Shown piece by piece: positions 26,261-35,051 of a stretch of 64,000 nt of DNA (positions within the stretch are counted from its first letter, which is position 1; each line of letters opens with the position of its first letter). This stretch comes from Marinifilaceae bacterium (GTDB lineage: Bacteria > Bacteroidota > Bacteroidia > Bacteroidales > Marinifilaceae). The notes under the pieces were generated by a model. It made no database searches and was not told the origin of the DNA. It saw nothing but the letters and a program-made list of their open reading frames with translations. The stretch lies in contig JAOARN010000145.1 of assembly GCA_025210485.1 (NCBI GenBank), forward strand, positions 1 through 64,000, in the 5' to 3' direction. The position numbers were made by a program, and so were the translations under genes.

Positions 26261-27418
26261 TTATAAGATATTAGGTCTATCTTGATCAGAATCAGATCTA
26301 ACAATATATGAGTCATTATAATTAAATTTTTCTTTATATTGCTTAAACTTGTCACTTATTCTTATGAAACAATTATAAGAATAAGTATCATAAACAATCG
26401 GTTGAAATAAACCAACCATACTATATAAGCCAGTTTTTTTATTGACATTTTGTTTTACAAAACCTACATTACTCAATAAAGCTTCGAACCTATTTGTTGT
26501 TATATGAAAGTCTGCAGCAACACAATTATTCTTTCTTGCCCATATTAAAACATTCTTTAATAATTCTTCAAAAAGAATAGATTTAACGCCATTCCAAACT
26601 TCTGAATTAAATGGTACCATTTCAATAATTCTCAATAATTTTATTTTATTATTATCTTCTTTAACTGCTTCTTCAATTCTTGCTACAATAAAACCTCCAT
26701 ATTTTTCCCCTCCAAAAATATTATATTTAAAACAAGGACTTTTAAAGTATCTCCACTCCCAAAACTCTTTTGTTCTGTTTAAAGAAAAAATATTATTTTT
26801 TTTGACAAAATTTTTCCAAATATTTCCCATTTCTTGAGAGTTCAAATTATCAACAAAATCATTATCCATAGTTGCTTCAAGCTGAATTTTTGCTTGCCAA
26901 TCTATTAATTGATTGTCGTCTTGAAAATCAATTAATAGATTCTTATACTCATTGGATAATGGTATAATATATCTATTAATATCAGGATTTTCAAAATAAT
27001 TTTTTCTCCTATATATTCTTGCAGATGTATTTATATTTGCACCAATTGACATTAACACATTGAATTGATCTTCTATATTCTTATGGATTTTAAAACCAAT
27101 TGCTACTTTACCAACATTTCTATATTCAGGAAGCACCATCCACATTGCGCATGCCCCCATAGGTTCAATCATATATCCATATTCGGAAGTCGGAATTTGT
27201 ACTTCTTGTGGTATAACTCCTCTTATAGCAATTAATTCATCTCCATCATAAAACATTTGAAAATAATCGTAACCTCTATTTTTCCCAAAACCTAGAAATT
27301 GCCATTCAAGTAATTCTCTAGATTTAACTAATGGGTGATCTTTTTTCCAGAATTTGCTTAAAAAAAATTGAAGATCATCAATACTTGAATTTGATAAATT
27401 TTTTTCTTTTAAATTCAT
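26261..27418 (-). CDS. GNAT-family acyltransferase
   Basis: GNAT-fold protein of 385 residues. The acetyl-CoA-binding region reads MWMVLPEYRNVGKVAIGFKIHKNI (about 95-118), matching the R/Q-x-x-G-x-G/A loop, followed by MSIGANINTSARIYRRKNYF. A second GNAT-like half (about 225-370) includes FWEWRYFKSP and FHITTNRFEALLSNVGF. It may use acyl-CoA to N-acylate an amino sugar. Neighbours are the deacetylase and LegC. This part of the locus is a modification cassette that most legionaminic loci lack. Confidence 0.65.
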   Translation of the reverse strand: MNLKEKNLSNSSIDDLQFFLSKFWKKDHPLVKSRELLEWQFLGFGKNRGYDYFQMFYDGDELIAIRGVIPQEVQIPTSEYGYMIEPMGACAMWMVLPEYRNVGKVAIGFKIHKNIEDQFNVLMSIGANINTSARIYRRKNYFENPDINRYIIPLSNEYKNLLIDFQDDNQLIDWQAKIQLEATMDNDFVDNLNSQEMGNIWKNFVKKNNIFSLNRTKEFWEWRYFKSPCFKYNIFGGEKYGGFIVARIEEAVKEDNNKIKLLRIIEMVPFNSEVWNGVKSILFEELLKNVLIWARKNNCVAADFHITTNRFEALLSNVGFVKQNVNKKTGLYSMVGLFQPIVYDTYSYNCFIRISDKFKQYKEKFNYNDSYIVRSDSDQDRPNIL

Positions 27419-27433
27419 AATTTGAGATTTTAT

Positions 27434-28582
27434 TTAACAATTATCTTTTACACTACTTGGAATATTAACAACTCGATCTACAAACCATTCAGAATTTGAC
27501 AAATCTCCATGCTGACAATCTTTAAACATAGGCAACTTATTCATTAATTTCCAAATAGGTCTTGTCATTATTCCTTCACTATTTGTATATTCTAGAAAAT
27601 CGTCTCTTTCTTCTTTACTCTCTAAGATTATAGCATTTAACCAAAAGCTAGATTTCGCATTCTCTGGTTCGTCAAAAAACTGAATATCGATCTCATTAAA
27701 AAATTTCTTGTATTCTAATGACAAATTCCTCTTGCTTTCTAGGATTCTATCTATACTCTCAAGTTGAGCGCAGCCAAGAGCTGCATTTAAATTGGGCATC
27801 CTATAATTATAACCAATCTCATCATGAGAAAACTCCCACTTATGAGGTGTTTTTGCTTGTGTTGTTATATGTTTTGCTCGCTTAGCTAAATCCTTGTCAT
27901 TAAATAGCAACATTCCTCCGCCCCCTGTTGTAATTGTTTTATTACCATTAAAACTCAACACTCCGATTTTACCAAAAGTCCCTGTATGCTTTCCTTTATA
28001 AAAACTACCAATACTTTCTGCGGCATCTTCTATAAGTTCAATATTATATTTTTCACAAATAACAAGAACTTCATCAATCTTAACAGGGTGTCCAAAGGTG
28101 TGCATGGGAACACATGCTTTAATTTTTCTTCCTGTGTTTTTATTATAACAAATATTGTTTACAATCTCTGCATTTTCATCCAACCAATTCTTTAAAGCTT
28201 TTGGAGATAATCCCATAGTATCTTTATCGACATCTATAAAAACAGGTTTTGCCTTCAAGTAAGAAATTGCATTTGCTGTGGCGATAAAAGTTAAGGCTTG
28301 AGTTAAAACCTCATCACCTTGCTCAACTCCAACTAATTGCATAGCCACCTGAAGTGAATTTGTTCCATTCACACATACAACAGCTTGTTCCACACCTGTG
28401 TATTCTGCAATATCTTTCTCAAATCTATCAACAAACTTCCCTACACTAGAAACAAAAGTACTATCTATACATTCATTTAAATATTTTTTCTCATTCCCAA
28501 AAAAAACAGGTTCATGAAGCGCAATAAAATCTCTGTCGTATTTATTTCTGATAAATTCTACTATTTTCTTGTATGTATCCAT
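27434..28582 (-). CDS. legC: LegC-family aminotransferase
   Basis: PLP-dependent aminotransferase that aminates the 4-keto sugar nucleotide in legionaminic acid biosynthesis. The 382 residues show VCVNGTNSLQVAMQLVGVEQGDEVL, CVPMHTFGHPVKIDEV, LIEDAAESIGSFYKGKHTG and the Schiff-base lysine in SFNGNKTITTGGGG (about 207-220). The last motif is a close match to LegC proteins. It is the first sugar gene after Wzz and 15 bp from the GNAT gene. LegC substrates are GDP- or UDP-linked; the PtmE-like gene favours GDP. Confidence 0.9.
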   Translation of the reverse strand: MDTYKKIVEFIRNKYDRDFIALHEPVFFGNEKKYLNECIDSTFVSSVGKFVDRFEKDIAEYTGVEQAVVCVNGTNSLQVAMQLVGVEQGDEVLTQALTFIATANAISYLKAKPVFIDVDKDTMGLSPKALKNWLDENAEIVNNICYNKNTGRKIKACVPMHTFGHPVKIDEVLVICEKYNIELIEDAAESIGSFYKGKHTGTFGKIGVLSFNGNKTITTGGGGMLLFNDKDLAKRAKHITTQAKTPHKWEFSHDEIGYNYRMPNLNAALGCAQLESIDRILESKRNLSLEYKKFFNEIDIQFFDEPENAKSSFWLNAIILESKEERDDFLEYTNSEGIMTRPIWKLMNKLPMFKDCQHGDLSNSEWFVDRVVNIPSSVKDNC

Positions 28583-28609
28583 TTAGATCTTAATTATTAG
28601 AACAAATAT

Positions 28610-29719
28610 TTAAATAAAAACTCTTATTCCTTTTACTAGAAATGTCACACCACCTATAATAATCCCAATAAAAGAGAAAACTACTAAAATCAACATACTC
28701 TTAGGTGCAGACTTACTAACTGGCACACTCACAGGCTCCAAAATACTAAATACAGGCGTATCTTCCTTTACTTGTATTTTTTGGGTTTCTAATTGCTTTG
28801 CTAATTCTGAATAAACACCATAAACTAAATTATAGTCGGCTCTTAATCTATCTCCTTCTATCTTTGCAACAGCTTTTGATGTAAATTTATTTTTATCTTC
28901 AAATTCCTTAAGTTCTTCTTGAATTTTTTCAAATTCTATTTTCTTTTCTTCAAATCTACCTTCAATAAACTTTAACTTATCTTTTGCCTTTTGATTCTTA
29001 AAGTCTGTAATAGCAGATTGTAACAATTCTTGTGTTCTCTTTGCTAATTGGGCAGCAGCTAATGCTTCGGGCATTTTTGCTTCCAAGTTTATATAACCAT
29101 CAGCTTTATCTATCTCAAGATTAATTTTCTCTTTCAATAAACCTACAAGTCCTAATCTTTCAGAAGAAAGGCTCACTATCTCATTTTGAACCTGAGTTCG
29201 ATTCGTTTCACGAGAATCAGCACTTTCATCCTTACCCTTAATAAGTGAGATAATTTTCCCTGGTAATCCAATAGTGTATGACTTAAGCAAACTTAAAACA
29301 GAAGGTTTATAGATATCTCTATAGTATTCTTCAAAACTTACTTCCCTATCCAGCCCATCTATTTTTAATTTTGTTTTAATCAATTCAAGTCTAAAAGGTA
29401 AACTTTCAACTATCTTAGGATACATGGCTGGGGGTAAAGATTCACTAGCTGTAATATCCCCAATATTAATTCCAGCCATAGCTGCTAATCCACCCAAATT
29501 ACCCAAGCCCCCTGAGGCTTTATTTGTTCGAGGAATCATTATTGTCTTAGCAGTGTATTCTTTTTCGGAAAATATTGCCACAAATAAGCCTATTGCAAAA
29601 AAAACCGCCGTAATTTTAAGAATAGTTTTTCTGCCTGCCCATATGCTTTTAGCCAAGTCAATCAAATCTATTTCGTCAGCAGTATTCTCTTTTGTATTTT
29701 CGTTTAAATTCTCTTGCAT
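28610..29719 (-). CDS. Wzz-type chain-length determinant
   Basis: Inner-membrane polysaccharide co-polymerase of 369 residues. One N-terminal helix (about 30-52, TILKITAVFFAIGLFVAIF) and one C-terminal helix (about 345-365) bracket a large periplasmic domain, as in Wzz (PF02706). A coiled-coil stretch at about 245-295 is rich in K and E. No cytoplasmic tyrosine-kinase domain is fused here. It follows the regulator gene, and works with the SLBB exporter two genes upstream to set chain length. Confidence 0.87.
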   Translation of the reverse strand: MQENLNENTKENTADEIDLIDLAKSIWAGRKTILKITAVFFAIGLFVAIFSEKEYTAKTIMIPRTNKASGGLGNLGGLAAMAGINIGDITASESLPPAMYPKIVESLPFRLELIKTKLKIDGLDREVSFEEYYRDIYKPSVLSLLKSYTIGLPGKIISLIKGKDESADSRETNRTQVQNEIVSLSSERLGLVGLLKEKINLEIDKADGYINLEAKMPEALAAAQLAKRTQELLQSAITDFKNQKAKDKLKFIEGRFEEKKIEFEKIQEELKEFEDKNKFTSKAVAKIEGDRLRADYNLVYGVYSELAKQLETQKIQVKEDTPVFSILEPVSVPVSKSAPKSMLILVVFSFIGIIIGGVTFLVKGIRVFI

Positions 29720-29811
29720 CTTTAAATTCTATTTCTTCAGTGTATAGTTAAACAATATTATATTGCTTGATAAAAATATTTAATTTGGTTGCTTTTGAAA
29801 TCTATTTTTTT

Positions 29812-30336
29812 CTAGTTTTCCCAGATTAACATCACTTCTTCTTTTTCTAGATATTCTTTTGACTCTTTAGGCTTCAAAACCATAACTCGTATTTTTCGGC
29901 TTATTTTTATCTCCAGCTTTTGAATCAATCGAGCTAGATACTCTCTATCAATCTTACTAGCTATAATATAAAGATCAATTATCTTACCATCTATCCCTCT
30001 TGCAAAATCACCAACAAGATATACCTTATTCAAATCTCCCAATTTCTCAACTACCTCTTCGATTATTTTATCTATACCAATATGTTTTCTGATAATATTG
30101 TGTATATCATTAAATAAAGGGTGCTTTATATTTGCACCAAACAACTTTCGATTACCCTCAGATTCTGATTTCAATAATCCTACATCCTCTAATCTATTTA
30201 ATTCAACACGAATAGCATTGGTACTTTCGCCAAATTCTTGCTCCAAACTTCTCAAATAAGATTGAGTATTCGCGTTTAAAAAAAACTTGAGTAATAATTT
30301 TATTCTTGTTTTAGAAGTAATTAAACTTTCTAACAT
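29812..30336 (-). CDS. Winged-helix regulator with nucleotidyltransferase-like domain
   Basis: A 174-residue protein with an N-terminal winged helix (about 1-80: LLKFFLNANTQSYLRSLEQEFGESTNAIRVELNRLEDVGLL) like MarR/ArsR repressors. The C-terminal half (about 95-170, VYLVGDFARGIDGKIIDLYIIASKID) resembles minimal nucleotidyltransferase domains but lacks a clear GS-x-DxD catalytic pair. Such proteins are common at the head of Bacteroidota polysaccharide loci. It probably tunes expression of the locus or its composition. It lies after a strong hairpin and before Wzz. Confidence 0.75.
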   Translation of the reverse strand: MLESLITSKTRIKLLLKFFLNANTQSYLRSLEQEFGESTNAIRVELNRLEDVGLLKSESEGNRKLFGANIKHPLFNDIHNIIRKHIGIDKIIEEVVEKLGDLNKVYLVGDFARGIDGKIIDLYIIASKIDREYLARLIQKLEIKISRKIRVMVLKPKESKEYLEKEEVMLIWEN

Positions 30337-30430
30337 AAATTCATATAAATAAAAAATAAGTAAATATCTAAACTAAAACACCCTTATAAAACAATAATAA
30401 TTTTTTTTAAACGCCTATATATCAAAAAAA

Positions 30431-30490
30431 TATTAATATCGTTACTTAGAGTAATAATTTTACTCAAAGTAACGATATTAATATTTACTA
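30431..30490 (-). terminator. Hairpin with U-tract after the SLBB gene, intrinsic terminator or attenuator
   Basis: A 24-bp inverted repeat with one mismatch (30431-30454 with 30460-30483, 5-base loop) lies about 44 bases after the SLBB stop codon. Read on the minus strand, the stem is followed at once by seven T. It sits inside the operon, so it can act as a partial terminator that separates the exporter gene from all downstream genes. Confidence 0.8.
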
Positions 30491-30526
30491 CACAAATTTA
30501 TTTTTAAAATAAATTTTATTTTTACA

Positions 30527-32995
30527 CTACTTTGTTGCAAGAGCAATTGCAGTTACCATACTAGCAAAGGTAGAAGCTATAGCAAGCCATCTCGATGCCT
30601 GACTTGCAGCATCCACATCTGGTTTTTTAGGAATTACAATTTCACATCCAGGTTCCACTTTTGGATATTTTCTCCATAGTATATTACGCTTAGTAGCCTT
30701 AGTTGTACCATTTGCATATAAAACATAAACTTTTGCTTTTTTTGCTCTAGGTGCAAACCCTCCACTCTTCTGAATATAATACTTTACATTCTTCTTGGAA
30801 TAAAGATGACCTACAGGACTAAGAACCATACCAGAAACTCTTACAGTCTGCAAAAATGAAGGGACTATTATTTGATCTCCGTTACTTAAAATCAAATCAT
30901 GCTCTCCATAAGGTTTCTTCAAAACCTTATCCAGATCTATACCTATATTTTGATATATTTCTTTAGAAGCAACAGCAGAAGTACCTTTCTGATTTTCTGA
31001 TAGTTTTAATTTAGCATCGTATTCAGCATCATTCATTAATATTTTTCTTCTCACATACACTCCCTTAATATTTGCTTCCTTTGTTAAACCCCCAGCTCTT
31101 TTTAATACATCCGACAATCTTTCATTTTTCACACTCAAACTATAATCTCCAGCATACAATACTTCACCTGAGACATGAACCATGCTGTATGGTCTATAAC
31201 CTGGGGCTCTTCTTACATATACTCTATCAAATGGCTTCAGCTTAAACTCTTTACCTGCTTTATCTAGACTTAGATTTCGATCCAAATTAAATTGAAATGT
31301 ATGAGAGATAGCTTCACTTGCCTTGCTAATTTCTTCATACGAAAGAACTCTACTCACTTCAATCATAGAAACTTCAGCATTTTCCTTAAAACCACCAGCC
31401 TTAAAGATCAAATCTCCTAAATTCAAATTTTCTGAAAAATCGAACATACCAGGCGAATTAAGCTCTCCGAAAATACTTACAGTTCTTTTTTCTCTAATAT
31501 CAAAAATACTCCTAATTAGCACAGAGTCATCTTTCTTTAATTCTATATCATGATTACCATTTACAATATCGGCGACATTGAAAGATATTGATTCCAATGT
31601 TCTATCAGCTCTCAATCTTGTTATTACAGCTCTTTGCATAAAAGCATCCTCTTTAACTCCTTCGGCTTTATTTATTAATTCGGATAGCTTCATACTTTCA
31701 TTAAGCTCGTAACTTCCTGGACGAAAAACAGCACCTTCTATATTTACTTTATTTGAGAATCTATCAATTATTTTTGATACAAGAATTTTATCTCCCGAAC
31801 TCATTATAAACTGAGCAAAATCTTTACTCAACACATCTTTTATAATTCTATTTCGAGAATTATTTCTATACACAACAATTCTATTTGTATATGCTTCTGA
31901 ATTAAACCCGCCAGAGTATCTAATCATATCAACTAGAGATTCATCATCTTTTGCTTCAAAATAACCAACTCTTTTAAGCTCACCTTCAATTATAATTCTC
32001 TTCTTATATGGCGAAATAAGAATTATATCATCATTTCGTAACTGTATATTGTTCTTTGAGACTCCATCTATTAAATATGCATAGACATCTACCTCAGCAA
32101 TTTTCTTGCCACCTCTAATTACATCAATACAACGAAATGAACCTTTCTCATTTGGTCCTCCAGACAAGTACAAAGCATGAAAAACAGATGCTGTAGATGG
32201 CAGAGTATAAGAACCAGGCATATTCACCTCTCCTATTACATTTACTTTTATACCCTTAAGAGCACCAAGAGACACATCAACAAAGGTATTAGGCTGATTG
32301 CCAATCATTCCTCCATAAATTGATTTCAATCTATTCTTTATTCTTATTCTAGCATTTTTATATGATAATCCATATACTTTTATCATACCCACACTAGGAA
32401 TAGTAATACATCCATTTTTTTCTACAGGAAGTTCATAATATTGCTCAGCAGCTCCAAAAACAGTAATTAATATCTGATCACCAATACCCATAGAATAATC
32501 GTCTGAAACAGGAATATCCAAATTAGGTTCAAATTCAAGCTTATCAGAATTAAAAAATCTAAACCCAAATATTTTCTTCATTTCTGGAGTTTCAATAAAT
32601 GACTTCTTTTCAGTTAAATTCAATACCGTTGACTCCCCCATATCATCAGCACTAAGACTCAATCCTCCTAAGGCACCTTTAGCTCCTACAGGTTTATCCT
32701 TAACTGATTTTGCAGGCGTTTTATTACTCATTTTATAATTGTTAATCTTAGCAATCATCTCATCTACCTGAGCCTGAGATGCCCCTCTTGCCTTAGCCAT
32801 CATACCAGCCTGTTCGGCTGTCAAACCATTTTTCTCAAGCTCCTTAACAATACGTCCAACCTGCTGGTTTGACAACTTACTCACCTCGATTTTAGAAAAA
32901 TCGATATTCGCTATATCAACATTCTGAGCTGATACAAAATTCACAAATAAAAATAAGCACAAAAAAGTACTCAGTAGTTTTAAAATTTTAGTCAT
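30527..32995 (-). CDS. SLBB-domain polysaccharide export protein (Wza-like)
   Basis: Outer-membrane export protein of 822 residues, about twice the length of E. coli Wza. It has a signal peptide (about 1-23), an N-terminal region with KNGLTAEQAGMMAKARG, then the Poly_export domain (MGIGDQILITVFGAAEQYYELPV, about 165-190) and five or more SLBB repeats with INVIGEV, VNIEGAVFRPGSYEL, VSIFGELNSPG and VHVSGEVLYAG. A hydrophobic C-terminal helix (about 795-820) follows. The long multi-SLBB form is usual in Bacteroidota. It heads the leftward operon and exports the finished polymer. Confidence 0.92.
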   Translation of the reverse strand: MTKILKLLSTFLCLFLFVNFVSAQNVDIANIDFSKIEVSKLSNQQVGRIVKELEKNGLTAEQAGMMAKARGASQAQVDEMIAKINNYKMSNKTPAKSVKDKPVGAKGALGGLSLSADDMGESTVLNLTEKKSFIETPEMKKIFGFRFFNSDKLEFEPNLDIPVSDDYSMGIGDQILITVFGAAEQYYELPVEKNGCITIPSVGMIKVYGLSYKNARIRIKNRLKSIYGGMIGNQPNTFVDVSLGALKGIKVNVIGEVNMPGSYTLPSTASVFHALYLSGGPNEKGSFRCIDVIRGGKKIAEVDVYAYLIDGVSKNNIQLRNDDIILISPYKKRIIIEGELKRVGYFEAKDDESLVDMIRYSGGFNSEAYTNRIVVYRNNSRNRIIKDVLSKDFAQFIMSSGDKILVSKIIDRFSNKVNIEGAVFRPGSYELNESMKLSELINKAEGVKEDAFMQRAVITRLRADRTLESISFNVADIVNGNHDIELKKDDSVLIRSIFDIREKRTVSIFGELNSPGMFDFSENLNLGDLIFKAGGFKENAEVSMIEVSRVLSYEEISKASEAISHTFQFNLDRNLSLDKAGKEFKLKPFDRVYVRRAPGYRPYSMVHVSGEVLYAGDYSLSVKNERLSDVLKRAGGLTKEANIKGVYVRRKILMNDAEYDAKLKLSENQKGTSAVASKEIYQNIGIDLDKVLKKPYGEHDLILSNGDQIIVPSFLQTVRVSGMVLSPVGHLYSKKNVKYYIQKSGGFAPRAKKAKVYVLYANGTTKATKRNILWRKYPKVEPGCEIVIPKKPDVDAASQASRWLAIASTFASMVTAIALATK

Positions 32996-32999
32996 ACCT

Positions 33000-33590
33000 G
33001 TATAAGTCTAATATAAGTCCAATTATTATCATTTACCGAATCTGCAATAAGCAACCCTAAATAAATTTTTAATTTACCTATGAAAAATGCGAGTTAATCA
33101 AAATAAAATTGAATTCAACAAGCAACCTTTTAGATAAAAAGCTATCATAGATTTAAGAAAAAATAAAAACTGCTTTTTTAGTTGTTTTAAAGCTGAATTC
33201 AAAAAAAGAAGAAATCAATTAACATATAAATTCGATTTTGACGAAATATACATTTTAATGGATACTTTGCCTCCAAAAATAAGAATAATAAAACAGATAT
33301 AGCAATTTAGTATAATATATATTAAACCATTTTTAATATTTAACAATATCAAGAGGAATATCTTAAAAAAAATATATTGGCTCAATCTTTTTTTGTAATT
33401 TTATTAGGGTAAAAGGGAAAAATAAACGGTTTTTTTGTAACCTTAAACAAACGATTTTCGTAGACCAAAGAGTATATAAAAGAATTTTACATCATATAAC
33501 TTTTATCTTCTTTTATTTTCATAATTGGCAAGATTATTGCATTTTTTAACTTATTGATAATCTAAATAATTTTATTTTTTCATCGATTTT
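33000..33590. other. Divergent regulatory region upstream of the polysaccharide operon
   Basis: About 750 bases separate the SLBB start from the WecA-like gene. No convincing frame is present. On the minus strand 33281-33274 reads TATTTTTG, a -7 match; ATTG lies 21 bases farther upstream (33306-33303), a weak -33. This would give a leader near 270 bases, a length at which regulated leaders of capsule loci operate. The call is tentative. Confidence 0.35.
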
Positions 33591-33593
33591 TTC

Positions 33594-33623
33594 TTTGAGA
33601 AAGCTAAGCATTTTGTACTTTTG
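33594..33623 (+). promoter_or_regulatory. Bacteroidota-type promoter for the WecA-like gene
   Basis: TTTG at 33594-33597 and TACTTTTG at 33616-33623 are 18 bases apart and match the -33/-7 pattern, with GCGC following as is common at Bacteroidota starts. A start near 33630 leaves a leader of about 120 bases before the ATG at 33752. Confidence 0.6.
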
Positions 33624-33751
33624 CGCAGATTTTTAAATTTAGCATAAGACAAAAAAGTATTTTACCTTCAACTAAAATATTTTTTTAGACTGAAGTGAGT
33701 AGATATGTATTTAAAAACCAAACAAGAACTAAATAACTATACATATAATAT

Positions 33752-34900
33752 ATGTTTCACATAGATCATAATTTTTACGCATTAATTAGCTTGATATTTT
33801 CTTTTGTATTATGCTATAAAGTAATACCATCAATTATAAAAGTAGCCAAATTGAAAAATTTGTATGATGAGCCAAATCATAGGTCTTCACATACTCATGT
33901 GGTGCCTTCCCTAGGAGGTGTTGCAATCTTTCTTTCATTTAGCTTATCTTCTTTAATCTTAAGTAATGGTTTTATGGCCAAAGAATTGAAGTTCATTATT
34001 GCCAGTACAATTATTATGTTTGCACTCGGAATAATGGATGATATTGTTAATATATCTCCAAAAAAGAAATTATACGGACAGATTTTTGCTGCCCTTATAG
34101 TTATAATTATGGGTGATATACGTTTCAGTAGTTTTCATGGCCTTTTTGGTATATACGAACTCAATTATTATGTGAGTATATTGTTTACCATATTTGTTAT
34201 GATTGTTATCACTAATGGATTCAATTTAATTGATGGTATTGATGGTCTTGCATCAGGCATTAGTGCACTTTGTACTTTGAGTTTTGGTATTTGGTTCTAT
34301 ATAACAGGGCATTATGATTATGCTGTTTTAGCTGCAAGTCTTTTTGGAGCATTAATTGCATTTTTTAGATTCAACGTATTTAGTAAAAAGAATAAAATAT
34401 TTATGGGAGATACTGGATCCTTGATTCTAGGCTTACTTCTTTCGATATTAGTAATAAAGTTTAATGAGATAAATATCTTACAAGATTTTAAATATGCAAT
34501 ACCATGTGCACCAATAGTCTCAATTGCGATACTTGCTGTTCCTTTGTTTGACACAGCACGAGTAATGATAATTAGATTAAAAAATGGCAAATCGCCTTTT
34601 CAACCAGATAAAAATCATGTTCACCATAGAATGCTAAGCCTTGGATACAAACATGTTCAAGCTAGCTTGAGAATCATTATTGTAAATATTATTTTTATAG
34701 CCACAGGCTTTTGCTTAAGCTTTATTGGGCAATACTCTTTGTTATGCGTAACAATACTAATGGGCGTTTTCTTTTCATGGCTACCATCATTCCTATTATC
34801 AAGGAAAAAACCAAAACAAAATATAAAGATTGAACCAAAACAAATTTTTCTGGAACAGAAAAAAGAAACTGAAAATATTGCAGAAGGCATAAACGCATAG
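33752..34900 (+). CDS. WecA/MraY-family polyprenyl-phosphate sugar-phosphate transferase
   Basis: Polytopic transferase of 382 residues (10 or 11 hydrophobic segments) in the WecA/TagO group. Conserved signatures: DEPNHRSSHTHVVPSLGG, the DDIVNISPKKKL cytoplasmic loop, NGFNLIDGIDGLASG, FMGDTGSLILG and the histidine motif PDKNHVHHRML. It loads a HexNAc-1-phosphate onto undecaprenyl phosphate. It is transcribed alone and away from the sugar locus, so it may serve O-antigen, teichoic-type or general glycan initiation. This locus also ends with a PglC-type enzyme; which one starts the repeat unit is open. Confidence 0.93.
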   Translation: MFHIDHNFYALISLIFSFVLCYKVIPSIIKVAKLKNLYDEPNHRSSHTHVVPSLGGVAIFLSFSLSSLILSNGFMAKELKFIIASTIIMFALGIMDDIVNISPKKKLYGQIFAALIVIIMGDIRFSSFHGLFGIYELNYYVSILFTIFVMIVITNGFNLIDGIDGLASGISALCTLSFGIWFYITGHYDYAVLAASLFGALIAFFRFNVFSKKNKIFMGDTGSLILGLLLSILVIKFNEINILQDFKYAIPCAPIVSIAILAVPLFDTARVMIIRLKNGKSPFQPDKNHVHHRMLSLGYKHVQASLRIIIVNIIFIATGFCLSFIGQYSLLCVTILMGVFFSWLPSFLLSRKKPKQNIKIEPKQIFLEQKKETENIAEGINA

Positions 34901-34904
34901 AATG

Positions 34905-34943
34905 TAAAGCCAGATTTTAACTAAAAATTTGGCTTTACTATTT
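34905..34943 (+). terminator. Terminator after the WecA-like gene
   Basis: A 15-bp inverted repeat with one mismatch pairs GTAAAGCCAGATTTT with AAAATTTGGCTTTAC, starting a few bases past the stop. It ends in a short T-rich run. Confidence 0.7.
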
Positions 34944-35051
34944 TCCTTCCTTGTATCCGCATCACATTTTTTATAAAAGCTACACTCCATCAACAAATAG
35001 AGATACGAATACCCATATTGCTGACTTATAAAAAAAGAAACCACATTAAAT

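Noticed and set aside
33000-33751. Riboswitch or UpxY-type leader upstream of the operon
   Set aside because: I found no known aptamer pattern and no UpxY/NusG gene; only a weak promoter-like pair is present.
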